A DNA stretch of 64,000 nt from Verticillium longisporum (Eukaryota; Ascomycota; Sordariomycetes; Glomerellales; Plectosphaerellaceae), in the NCBI GenBank assembly GCA_019188255.1, contig JAETXT010000011.1, forward strand, positions 1,426,001 to 1,490,000. The letters are read 5' to 3'. Each line of letters opens with the position of its first letter. Positions within the stretch are counted from its first letter, which is position 1. Below, piece by piece: positions 25,913 through 35,857 of this stretch. The translations under genes were made by a program, and so were the position numbers. The notes under the pieces were generated by a model. It was not told the DNA's origin. It saw only the letters and a list, made by a program, of their open reading frames with translations, and searched no databases.

Positions 25913-26228
25913 TTGGGGATGGTGTGGAGGCGCGGCGGTGGGTATCATGTTGCTGCTTGGAGAGGGGGGCCGGCTGGGCCCAGACCTCGGTTGACGAGAG
26001 GAGTGTTCGCGAAGAGCTAGACGGACGAGTCGAGTGGGTACATTGTGCATGAGAACAAGAGACTCGGCAGAGAACGCAGGATGAATGTCATTTGGAAGTA
26101 GAGGTCGGGGTATAATGTAAGTCTATGGTACAGAACGCAGACCGTGGGCGTATGAACATGAGAGTAAGAGAGCAAAAGAGTGCCGAGTATGTTTTCCCCC
26201 TTGCAGGCAGGGGAGGGTGGAATGGAAA

Positions 26229-28174
26229 TCATACAAGAACATAAAGGGAGCAGATCTAGACTCTGGTCAGCGGAAGTCCATTCATCAGGGGCCTGCCACA
26301 TTCAACTCACCATGCTCAACCCCATCACCATGGAGACCCAAAACATGACATTGTTGAGCGTCTTCTTGCCGCGCACGAGCTTGGTCCGCTGCAGCATGAC
26401 AATGGGCAGCTGGAGCATCTGGCAGATAAAGCCGTAGCCGCGCAGCTTCTTGGTGATGCAGGCCATGACGATCTCGTGGCCAATGGCGGAGATGAGAAAC
26501 GTGATGACGGTAGCGCGCATGCGGCCAATGTGCGGGCGCGAGGCGCTGTAGACGTGACGCCGCAGGAAGGAGTAGACGGGAATGTTCCACTCGCGCGAGA
26601 ACTCCATCCAGTCGGTCGAGTTCCACCAGTCGTTGTAGAACTGGCGGTCACCAAAGCGCGTCATCTCGGCACAGGCGCCGAGAGCATATTCAAAGATGAC
26701 GAGGAAGACGAGGAGGAAGGTGAGCATAAAGGGGAAGAGGAGCCAGGAGACGGTCTCGGCAAGGATGAGGAGGCGCTCGGTGGCCGAAGGCGGGAGGATG
26801 CCAGGCGCCATGGGCGGGTTGAGACGGAGCGAGGACTCGATGAGAATGGGGAGGATGAATTCTTCAGAGATGATGGTCAAGAGGAAGATGCAGCCAAAGA
26901 CGGCAACAATCTTGGAGATGAGCGAGGTCCAGTCGCGCCCTGGGGTGCGCGGGTACTCGAGCTCGTAGCACAGGGTCGGACACAGGAGGTAGTCGAGGTA
27001 GTTGGCCCACGTCAGGTTGCGAGGGTACGCAATGTTGCCCATGGGAGAGGTCAGCTCCCGGGCCAGATCCTCGCGAAGATCCGAGACCTCCTCGTCGCTC
27101 TCATGACCCGCCGTTCTTAGGAGAGCATCGGCTGGCTTGAGCTCGCTGCTGCCACTGCTGGCGGTCCGCTTCTTGGGGCTGCCGTTGGTGTCCTCGTGCT
27201 TCTCGGAAGACTTGGCCTGCTTGGGGCTCTTGGATGCCTGATCGCGCAACGGGTCCTCGGACGTCGGATAGAGGTAAGCGGGGTCGCGGTTGGCGCCAGA
27301 GGGGTTGTCGAGCGCGCGCAGCCGTTTCTCGGTCTCGCAGAGGTGCCCGTTGTAGAAGGCCCAGCTGTGCATCTTCATGAGCAGAACCATGGTGTGCAGC
27401 AGGAAGAAGACCTGGGCCGTCCAGGTCCACTCGAGCCAGAAGGGCACGGCGACCCAGACGGCGAGCCAGCCGACCTGGTAGAGACTCTGGATGGCCATGC
27501 CGCCCGTCTTCCAGGTGAGGGGCCCGTTGGCGGGGGCGGCGCGAAAGACGCGGTGCATCAGAACGGAGACGGCGGTGGTGGCGACCATGGGAAAGTCGGC
27601 AATGGCGAGGTGCCATGTTTTGATGGTGAAGAGATACCAGATCTGGACGCGCATAGGGTGGCCAGTATCCTTGATGTTGCGCAGCATTGTAGTGATGGCC
27701 ATGATGGCAAGGCCGATCCAGAAGAGGTTGAAGAAGCCATGTAAGTCGCGGTAGTCGGGGTTGGGGTCAAAGTGAGAGACGCGGCTGGCATACTCGATGG
27801 TCGGGAAAATGCGACGGCGCTGTTCGGCACGGGCAGACTTCTTTGCGGAGGAGATGGACTTGACGGAGGGGGGCGCATCCGCGGGGACGGGCGTGGAGCG
27901 ACCACTGCAGACGTTAGCTGGAGCGCACTGGGGAGAGTCATGTGTGTGTCTGTAGAGTGACGGGCCAGGAGACGCACCTAGTCATGCCACTCTCGGCGAG
28001 GGCGCTCCCGTAACTGCTGGCATCGCAAGTTGAAGACGTCTCAGAGACATTGCTGACGGTGCTCAGTTGCGAGTGGACCGCCTTCCTCGGGCGAGGACGC
28101 AGGATGTGCTCGTGGACAGGGGTATTGGTATGGCCGTTCGTATGCGTGTCGGTGGCAGTTGAAGCCATGATCAT
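26229..28174 (-). CDS. sterol O-acyltransferase (ACAT/ARE type, MBOAT family)
   Basis: Three exons (28174-27978, 27904-26311, 26255-26229) encode about 605 residues; introns are 73 and 55 nt. The last exon supplies only ICSLYVLV, completing the C-terminal membrane segment. The protein is a multi-pass membrane O-acyltransferase. It has the FYNDWWN motif (about residues 488-494) typical of ACAT/DGAT1 enzymes and the catalytic histidine in SAIGHEIVMA (about 542), with repeated hydrophobic segments from about residue 120 on. A charged, low-complexity insertion (about residues 285-345) lies in a cytoplasmic loop. Such enzymes esterify ergosterol with fatty acyl-CoA at the endoplasmic reticulum to supply lipid droplets. 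Yeast Are1/Are2 are the closest named relatives; a DGAT1 role is less likely but not excluded. The N-terminal ~65 residues are disordered. Confidence 0.9.
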
Positions 28175-29660
28175 CGATATGAAGGGGCTCAGAGAGGTAA
28201 TTGGTGTATTGGTGTGTGGCCTCGTCGTGAAGTGGTTCGGGTGGTTGATGTCAAGACGTCGAATGGAGCGAGGTGAGGCGTGCTTCCATCTGTTCTATGG
28301 CTGGCGGATTCGTAGAAAAATGGGGGGTTGAGGTCAGAAGAAGGTCGAAGAATCGAAGCAGCGGAGAGGAGAAGGACGTGGGTTCAGAGTGGAGGAGACA
28401 AGACGGAACATGTGTCGAGTTCTGGAGATGGGCCGTCTAAGGGGTCGCTCAGAAGATATGGCGACAAGTGGAGATGATGCGACAGCGAGGCAGTCGTTTG
28501 AGTCGGGTTTGTCGTTTTACTAATACGAAGGGAGAAAGACCCCGGCATTCGTAAGACGCAAGAAAGGGAATCGCAATAAAGAAGAGGACCCGAAGTAAAG
28601 AGGATCCGAAGTCCGAGAGGTGGTATCAAGGGAACGATGACAGAACGCGAAGAAGCCTGTGGGTTGGTTGCCGTTGCGCTGAGCTTGGATGCTCGGGTGC
28701 TCGGGTTTTGGGGGGGGGCCTCGGGGGTCTTGGAACACCTGGGGGCCATTCCCCTTAGGTCCCTCGAACCTGGAGCGAGCTCCACCCAGTGCTACGTCAC
28801 TACCTCCTATACCTTCCCTACGTCGAGGGGACCGGATTACCTCAGCTTGGCGAGGTATCTTGTACCTCTCTCTGTCCTTCCTGCCACGACCGTGCCGCTG
28901 CCTGATGGAGGCCATCGCCATCTCTCCAGAGACATCAACACGTTCTCCATCCATGTTCATCTCCTCCCCCGTTCGGCTCTGCATCATGATCGCGTGCGCG
29001 GTCTCCGTGTTCCGAGAAGCCCGCCTGCGATGCAAGGAGCGTGTCTATTTTATCGACCCCCAGCCAACCGAGAGTGCCGGCATCCACCACAAGGCTCCCT
29101 CCACTCACAAGACAGCCAGAGTCAGCCACCCCTAGAGCCGACATGGCCGCGGCAGTGTTGCGAGGTTGGTAGCACTCAGCCCTACCCCGACCTGCCTGAC
29201 GTCAAGGGAACCGCCAAATCCGGCTCACTGTCACCATTGTTTGCGCCGCCGAATCCGCCCGTTGGCGATCCGATGCAGCGTGTGACCCTCTTTGGGCCTC
29301 GCATCAACTCGAACGGTCGCCGATCGCCTCACTCTGTGTCCAGTGCCACGTGCCAAGGGCGATGATCAAGGATGGCCTCGACCAAAGACTGCACGAATCG
29401 CCATCAACCTGGAAGAACCGCCGGAGCTTCTGCACCGTCGACGGATGATACCGCAATGAGTCGGCTTTTGCTGGTGCAAGGTGCCCGCCCCCCGGGCTGC
29501 CCGCCAATTCCCGAGCATGATGCATAATCAGACGGCAAGATATACTTTTAATGGCATTTCGGCGCCGAAGGTGTTGGAGCTGCGACGAAAACGAAAAACT
29601 GGCGACAAAACCCACTTCGTCCGAATACACCCCATGTTTCCCAGTGACCTTCCCAGTACC
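28175..29660. other. intergenic between acyltransferase and rhamnosidase
   Basis: No supported gene. Overlapping frames around 28520-29365 lack motifs and are probably chance. Confidence 0.5.
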
Positions 29661-31724
29661 TCAACATGTCGACAGTCGGCAACCTTCGCCTCGGATCATC
29701 TTCCGACCTCCGCCCTCCACCTCACTTCCATCGTAAGCCTCTCCGTCGACCGTCACCTTGACGCAATGCCACGGCATCACAATCTCACCCCGGGTCTTCT
29801 CTGGTGTCACAAGCTCCATGGCCACCTTCCTGCCACCACCCTCACCCTCGATTTCAACGACAGCCTCCCAATCGCCCACGGGACTCGTCCATCCACTGCG
29901 GAGGCTTGTCAGATCGCCTGGCAGCGGCTTGAACACCCATCGCCCCCAGCTGACCACCTCGAGTCCCACAGCCTTGAAGCTCAGCGCCTGCGTTGGTCCT
30001 GTCGACCACGAGTGACTGAGGGATGTGTACGCCGCGTCGTATCGATAGCTGCGCTGCGATCTGTAGTAGAGAGACCCATTGGCCGACATGCCCTCGATCA
30101 ACGTTGTCCCGGTCATGAGCGGCGAGTCCAGCATGTATCCCCACATGCGTCGGACCAGCTTGAGGCCAGTCGCCGCTTTACCCGCTGTGAAGTGCGCCAA
30201 CACCTCGATCGATGAGATGAACGACGAGATGGTATCCGGCAGCTCCGGCGTCAGCGGCCCAATGGCGTTCCATCTCTTTGATAGAGCATTCGAGATGGCC
30301 GCCTGCTGGGACGAGGATAATGTGAGGTTGTAGTAGACAGCAAGTGCATTGCCGTCCTGTGGAAAGAGCAGGGCGCCGCGGTCCGTCTCGTTGTCGCGGT
30401 ACAGGGACTGCTCGTCGTCCCACAGCACCTCGTTGAAGGCTTCCTTCAGCTTGGCCGCCGCCGTCGCCCATTTCTTCGCCTGCTCGGCGCGACCGTTGTC
30501 CTTGGTCGCTGTGTCGGCCGCAAGTGAGGCCAGCGCGAACAGGGCGTGGTAGTCGAGGGCGTTGAGGGCCGAGTTGTAGCCTCCGCCACCAAGACGCGCC
30601 CAGTCGTTTGGGAAAGCTTGGTTCGCCAAGCCGACTTTGTTATCCACGGCTCGGTAGATGTACTCGAGCCCCGCCGTGATGTTGCCCCATGATCTGTCGA
30701 CCCACTCGGCGTCGCCCGTGAAGATGGCATAGTTGTAGCAGGCGATCATGGTCCACGCGTGGTACGTGTCACTCAGGGCCCCGTTCCGCCACGAGCCCGT
30801 CGTCGGCCCCGCAAACGGCGTCTGGCCCGTTGTCTTGTTCTGGTAGAAGAACATGGTCTCAATGGCATAGTAGATGCTCTCGAGGCCCGCGGCGCCGAGA
30901 CCGAGGTACGCCGTCGTGCCGGCAACGCCGAGGTCGCCCGGCCACACGGCGCGATCGCGCTTGGCACCATCGAGCATCATGGGCCCCTCGACGCCGAGCG
31001 AGGCATTGTACGCCCACCCGTCCTTGACCTGCGGCAGGAAGCGCGACGTAAAGGGCGGCCCAATGTTCGTCTGCGCCGTGAAGACGCCGGCGTACCACGC
31101 GCGCACCAGGGTGTCGTCCTGCGGCGCCCAAAAGTACCCGTCGTACTTGCTCGGGTCCTGCTGCGACGGCGAGTAGCCAAGGTGGCAGACAATATCGGAG
31201 ATGGTGACGGCCTCGTAGGCGACGATGGTGACGTACTTGAAGCCGCCGCGGAAGCGCTCGGTGGGCATCTCGTAGGCCGTGGTACCCGCGGCGACGGTGA
31301 CGTTGAGCTGCTTGTCGTAGTCCTGGGTGTGCACGGCGCCCGTGTCGTCGGAGATGGCGCGCACAAAGGCCGGCGACTCAGCGAAGGCGAGCGAGAACTG
31401 CTGCGTCGTCGCCTTTGTGTCGGCCTTCAGCGATAGGAGGCCGCCCACGTAGCCAAAGTCGAGCGTGATCTGGGCGCCGGGGTTCATGGTCAGGATGTAG
31501 CTTGGTTCTGTGGCCCCGTCGTCGTCACCCTCTCCTGCCGACGAGAGCGTGACAAGCGCATCGCCTTTGATGGCGTAGATGCTCTTGGGCGAGATGGTGC
31601 GCGAAGTTGGGGATTGGATGTACTGTTCCCACGGTTTGGCGGTGCCATCGTCGCGGGCGGCGAGGAGAGCCGTCGAGGGGGTCAGCGCGAGGGCGAGGAT
31701 CGCCCAGCGGAGGAGGGACGCCAT
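29661..31724 (-). CDS. secreted GH78 alpha-L-rhamnosidase-like glycoside hydrolase
   Basis: A single exon of 687 residues from ATG 31724. The frame extends 34 codons upstream, but the internal Met is chosen because it starts a classical signal peptide (MASLLRWAILALALTPSTAL). An N-terminal beta-rich part is followed by an alpha/alpha-barrel with the GH78 signature DGAKRDRAVWPGD (residues 252-264), WRNGALSDTYHAW and SHSWSTGPT, then a C-terminal beta domain. Several NxT/NxS sites suit an extracellular protein. GH78 enzymes remove terminal alpha-L-rhamnose from plant glycosides, rhamnogalacturonan side groups or flavonoid glycosides. The other hydrolase in the neighbourhood is a secreted GH3 enzyme 4 kb away. 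Assignment rests on motifs; the exact substrate cannot be told. Confidence 0.88.
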   Translation of the reverse strand: MASLLRWAILALALTPSTALLAARDDGTAKPWEQYIQSPTSRTISPKSIYAIKGDALVTLSSAGEGDDDGATEPSYILTMNPGAQITLDFGYVGGLLSLKADTKATTQQFSLAFAESPAFVRAISDDTGAVHTQDYDKQLNVTVAAGTTAYEMPTERFRGGFKYVTIVAYEAVTISDIVCHLGYSPSQQDPSKYDGYFWAPQDDTLVRAWYAGVFTAQTNIGPPFTSRFLPQVKDGWAYNASLGVEGPMMLDGAKRDRAVWPGDLGVAGTTAYLGLGAAGLESIYYAIETMFFYQNKTTGQTPFAGPTTGSWRNGALSDTYHAWTMIACYNYAIFTGDAEWVDRSWGNITAGLEYIYRAVDNKVGLANQAFPNDWARLGGGGYNSALNALDYHALFALASLAADTATKDNGRAEQAKKWATAAAKLKEAFNEVLWDDEQSLYRDNETDRGALLFPQDGNALAVYYNLTLSSSQQAAISNALSKRWNAIGPLTPELPDTISSFISSIEVLAHFTAGKAATGLKLVRRMWGYMLDSPLMTGTTLIEGMSANGSLYYRSQRSYRYDAAYTSLSHSWSTGPTQALSFKAVGLEVVSWGRWVFKPLPGDLTSLRSGWTSPVGDWEAVVEIEGEGGGRKVAMELVTPEKTRGEIVMPWHCVKVTVDGEAYDGSEVEGGGRKMIRGEGCRLSTC

Positions 31725-33094
31725 GGTGCGACGCTGGCTCGTTGTCTCGAGACGTTGGGTGCACCTTTGGGGGAGGAAAGGAGGGAGGAGGAGAGGAGCA
31801 CAGAAAAGGTGTGCCCTTGCTTGCACCAGCTCAGAACGCCATGGACTCCCCGTCCTTAAGGCCCCTGGTTCCCCTTCTGCAGACGATGCGCTCTGGAGAG
31901 GCGTGCCCAGACCTACCCGACGAGATCGTCAGTGCCACCTCCCCCAAACAAGCTGTTTTCCGAGCCGACGACGGGGTCAGGCTTTCTTCGTGGCTCGCGC
32001 ATGACAGGCCATCGACGGGGGTTGGTGCTGCTGCTGCTGCTGCTGCTGCATCCTGCCTGCTGAAGATCGACAGGGCGGGGTTGGGCGACAGAGGAGAGAG
32101 TCGGGGTAAGTCAGGGCCGAGGAGGCGCGGGGCATCGCTGGCGCGAAGCACGACGGGATCTGGGGTATGGAGCGGATGGGAGGGAGGGGAGAGCGGAGAT
32201 TGGAGGATCTGCGGGGAGGGGGAACATGGATCGCCGGGGTGGGATGCGATGCGATCGGCTCGGGAGGCTGTGTCTTTGTTTTTTTTCGCGTTCCTGTAGG
32301 GTGCTGTGCCGGGTATGTTTCATCGGGCTCTTTGCTGGTGTCGCTGCTGAAATGCGGGGGAACCAGGCGAGGGGGGGGCCGAGCATGACGGAGGAAGATG
32401 TGTGCCGAGAGGCTGGAGGATGGTGCGATGTGATACTTCTTTTCATGGTGTAGAGTATCCTTGGGAATTCTTCCGCGTGCCGTAGGGAGTGGAAATGTCA
32501 TGGTCGTGAAATTTGGTCGGCCCGTGGTTGGGCGCCGCTTCGCCGGGTCCGGGTGGGGTCATCGGGTGCCGCTATTCTCGGCCGGTGCGGGGAACGCCTC
32601 CGGTCGGCTGGTCCGCATCCATTTTCTGGTACTGGCTGGCCTCCTGAGAGCTATACTCTGCTGCCGACTAAGAGTCTAGGGCCCGGCATCGTGACGTGAA
32701 GCTTGGGAGGTGTCGGTCCCGATGGAGTGGCTTGTTTCGGCCGGGGACTGGGCCTTGCTCCCCAGAAGGTGGTAGACGGCGAGGAGCAGGCGGTGGATGT
32801 CGCTTCGGGATAGACAAGATTCGTGCACTCTACGGGTCGAGCAGACTAAATGTCTCGTTCGCAGCGATGCTTTCGGATGCACGTGCATCATCAAGCGAAT
32901 GATTCGCACTTTGGAGCAGGAGATCAAGATTGGCTGTTGCATTTCGATGAGGGACGACGACGAGCCCGACAGGTTCCCCCTTGGTAGCGTGGATTTTTCT
33001 ACGTAAAATCAGGCATTTGGCCGTTTCGGTCTACTGAGCACGTGAAAGCCACGAAGAAAAAGAAAAAAGAGAAGCTGAGCTTCTTATAGTGAGA
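31725..33094. other. rhamnosidase promoter and spacer, with a (TGC)8 microsatellite
   Basis: No supported gene. A perfect (TGC)8 repeat lies at 32026-32049, upstream of the minus-strand rhamnosidase. Confidence 0.5.
32026..32049. repeat. (TGC)8 microsatellite
   Basis: Eight uninterrupted TGC units in non-coding sequence about 300 bp upstream of the rhamnosidase start. Confidence 0.9.
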
Positions 33095-33184
33095 TCCTTC
33101 CAACCGGAGTCGAGCCGGTGACCTTTCGATTGGAATGGAAGCCAGTTACAGTCGAACGTGATGAACCAACTACACTATGGAAGG
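33095..33184 (-). tRNA. tRNA-Tyr (GTA) with a 15-nt intron
   Basis: On the minus strand a perfect acceptor stem CCTTCCA/TGGAAGG carries the C1:G72 pair that marks eukaryotic tRNA-Tyr. T8-A9, a D stem GTG/CAC and an anticodon stem TTCGA/TCGAA surround a loop with anticodon GTA. The intron, CTGGCTTCCATTCCA, follows position 37, and eukaryotic tRNA-Tyr genes almost always contain one. The T stem ACCGG/CCGGT closes a loop with C rather than T at position 54. A T6 run (33068-33063) downstream fits Pol III termination. Confidence 0.9.
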
Positions 33185-33417
33185 ATTTTGATGAACTGCC
33201 CCATTTTCTGTGAGCTACTTAGCCTGGAAAATCGCGCAGGACATGGGCCTCGAAAACTCTACGATGGGCGGGTCGGCGGATCCTCATGTGGATTCTCTTC
33301 ACGAAGACGCACAGCAGAAGCTCATGACAGCTATTCGTACTACCGAAAGCTCATCTTAGGGGGTTGGTTCTCCATGGTTTTTGCCCTTCTATGCCCTGGT
33401 CTTGCCGCGCCTCATGT

Positions 33418-35237
33418 CTAAAGCTTCGACTTGCCTCCTGGCGCGATCACCTCGAGCGGCTCATAGAGCGTCTCTCGAGGACCGTCGATGTGATACCCCG
33501 AGTGGCGAGCCAGGCTGTCGGCCGTGACCAGGCCAGCATGCAGCTCGCCCACATTCCTGACGCCTAGGAGACGCATCCCCCGCTCCAGCTCATCCCGGAG
33601 CAGCTGAATGGCGCTCTCGACGCCAGGCTGGCCATACGCGCCCAGGCGGTACAGCAGTCCGCGTCCGATGCCGACGCCGCGGGCGCCCAGGCACAGCGCC
33701 TTGAGAATGTCAGTGCCCCGACGCACGCCTCCGTCAACAAAGACGTCAATCTTGTCCTGCAGGCCCCGCGCGCGCAGGACCGGCATGGTCTCGGCGAGGA
33801 CCTCGAGCGACGACCGGGCGAACTCGAGCTGCCGCCCGCCGTGGTTCGAGAGCACGACGCCGGCGACGCCGTGCTCCGTGCCCTGGAGGACGTCCTCAAC
33901 GCTCTGGATGCCCTTGAGCACGATGGGCATGTCGGTTATGCTTTGGAACCAGGGCAGGTCGTCCCAGGAGAGGGTCGAGTCGAGGAACGTCGAGGTCCCC
34001 TGATACACCTCGGGGTGCCACGCCTCCCCGTTGCGGCTCGCCGCGCGCTGCCGGGCGCGCAGGTCCTTCTCGCGCCGACCGACCTGGGGATTGTCCACTG
34101 TGATGAAGAGGCCCTTGCAGCCGCGCTTCTCGGCCTGCTGGACGATCTGCTTGGTGACGTCCCGGTCCTCGTTGACGTAGAGCTGCATCCACTGGACCTG
34201 GTCCTCGTCCCGACGGGCGTCGACAATGTCGTCCAAGGCGCAGGAGGAAAGCGTCGGGATCATGTGGATGATGCCATGGGTGCCGGCGGCAGAGTGAAGG
34301 CGACCTCGCCGTCCGGGTGGGCGAGCTTGTTGAGAGCCGTAGCGGTGATGTAGAAGGGGAGAGAGCTTCTGGTGCCGAGCAGCGTCGTCGAGGTGTCGAT
34401 CTGCTTCACGTTGACCATGACGCGGGGCCGGAACCAGACACGATGAAAGGCCCGGTAATTTTCTTGCAAGGTCTAGGGGTGAGTTGCCGTGTCAGATGCA
34501 CTGCAGTGGGCTCATCTCACGGGGAGGGGGGGTCATCGTACAATTTCATCATCGGCAGCACTGGAGAAATAGGCCCATGATGTCGGGTCCAGCACTTGAC
34601 GCGCCACCGACTCAAAGTCGGACAGATTCAGGCAGTGGGATAAGGGCGGCTTCCCCGTAGGTTGCGGCGGGTGCTTGGGCTCTTCCCGCTGCTGCCGGAT
34701 GTCCTGAGGTTTCTACTGATGGCTGTCGCGTCTTCGTGGGCAACTGTTCCGACTGCGAGGTATCATCCTGGCTTGTCTTGGTGGCCTCGGGTGGGCTGAC
34801 AGACCCCAAATGCTTGGATGCGTCCAGATATCTTTCGAGGGTCCCTGCTGGATGAATTGGATCATATGCGGCTGTAGCATCCTTGCCCTGGCGTCGATAT
34901 TAGCCATCGCCAGTATAAGCAGTGTACCGAGTTGATGCGAAAAACACACTGACTTACTGCATGCTTGAGGATCGATTGTTGTCCTCCAGGATGGTCTACG
35001 CTCAGGGGGAATATGTTAGAGTCTTGGCATTCATGACTTGGGATCATACTCTAAGTAGAAATCAACCTGCCTGGCACGAATTCGGTCACGTCGTAAACCT
35101 TTCCCTATAAGGGCACACTATCAGTCATTCTTCTTCGGGTATAAGTTAGCCCATCACTTTACATATACAATGACCCAGCAGGAGTCGGCGCTGTCATGCC
35201 TGGCAACCTCGCTTCCATTGAGGTCTCCAACGGCCAT
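33418..35237 (-). CDS. flavocytochrome b2-type 2-hydroxyacid (L-lactate-like) dehydrogenase, one frame break
   Basis: Six exons on the minus strand: 35237-35163, 35104-35071, 34995-34958, 34887-34801, 34703-34542, 34472-33418. The first four encode a cytochrome b5 domain (DSCWVIVY, GKVYDVTEFVP, HPGG heme ligand, AYDPIHPA). A proline-rich linker and an FMN-dependent alpha-hydroxyacid dehydrogenase domain follow, with all expected active-site residues: WAYFSS (Tyr), QLYV (Tyr), TVDNP (Asp), LKGI (Lys) and SNHGGR (His, Arg). One missing base near 34291 separates DGEVAFT from GTHGIIHMIP. With one base restored the model is exactly 484 codons, so I treat it as an intact gene with an assembly error. 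Intron 34800-34704 has a weak GTCAGC donor, and intron 35070-34996 starts with GC. No mitochondrial presequence is visible, and the protein ends in SKL, a type-1 peroxisomal signal. The substrate (L-lactate or another 2-hydroxyacid) is inferred from the family. Confidence 0.85.
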
Positions 35238-35857
35238 AGTTATGATTAGAGGCGTAATCGGCGGGCTTCAAGCATGCGACTTCTTATATAACACGGAGAT
35301 TCGGGTTTCCTGGCCGTGGTGACACTGTAGTATCTATGAAGCAACCCGGTAATGTGCCTGGCAATGTTGATGTATTTGAACCAACGTAGATCAAAGCTCA
35401 GTTCGTCGACGGGTCGGAGATTCTGCACGTGGTACCGAAATCGGGGTCATGATCATTGGCTGGTCCAGGATCGTCGGGCAAGGCCCTCATGGCGTGAGCC
35501 GGGTGCAGTGTTCCAGTTCCGCATCTCCGCCGCCGCGCGAAGAGACCGAACTTAGTCCGCGGCACGACTTCAAGCATCCACTTGACGCCATTCAGAGGAC
35601 TGATAACGGGCTTACGGGATGCTAGGAACCCGTATTGCTTACATCCGGAGCCATTCTTCTAATCACCCAACCTCGAGAGAAACGGCAGTCTCGACTCATG
35701 TTGATATGACCTCAATGTATTGTAGCATAATAAGGCACCTACACCGCCAGAGTTGTCCACTCGTATTTCCTTCATAGAATGCAAAGATCCATAGATCCAA
35801 CATTGTGTTTTCTGATTGTATTGGATCCAAACCCCATCCTACGATTGCCTGCGAGCC
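35238..35857. promoter_or_regulatory. shared divergent promoter region
   Basis: A 620-bp stretch lies between the start codons of the minus-strand flavocytochrome b2-like gene and the plus-strand GH3 gene. No gene is visible in it. It is a natural candidate for a bidirectional promoter, but I identified no specific factor site with confidence. Confidence 0.45.

Noticed and set aside
28520..29035. A 171-residue minus-strand frame upstream of the acyltransferase
   Set aside because: No motif, and it overlaps another long chance frame on the plus strand.
34704..34800. A second frameshift in the flavocytochrome b2-like gene
   Set aside because: A 97-nt intron with a weak GTCAGC donor and CCTCAG acceptor restores the frame, and the whole model then totals exactly 484 codons with only one missing base elsewhere.
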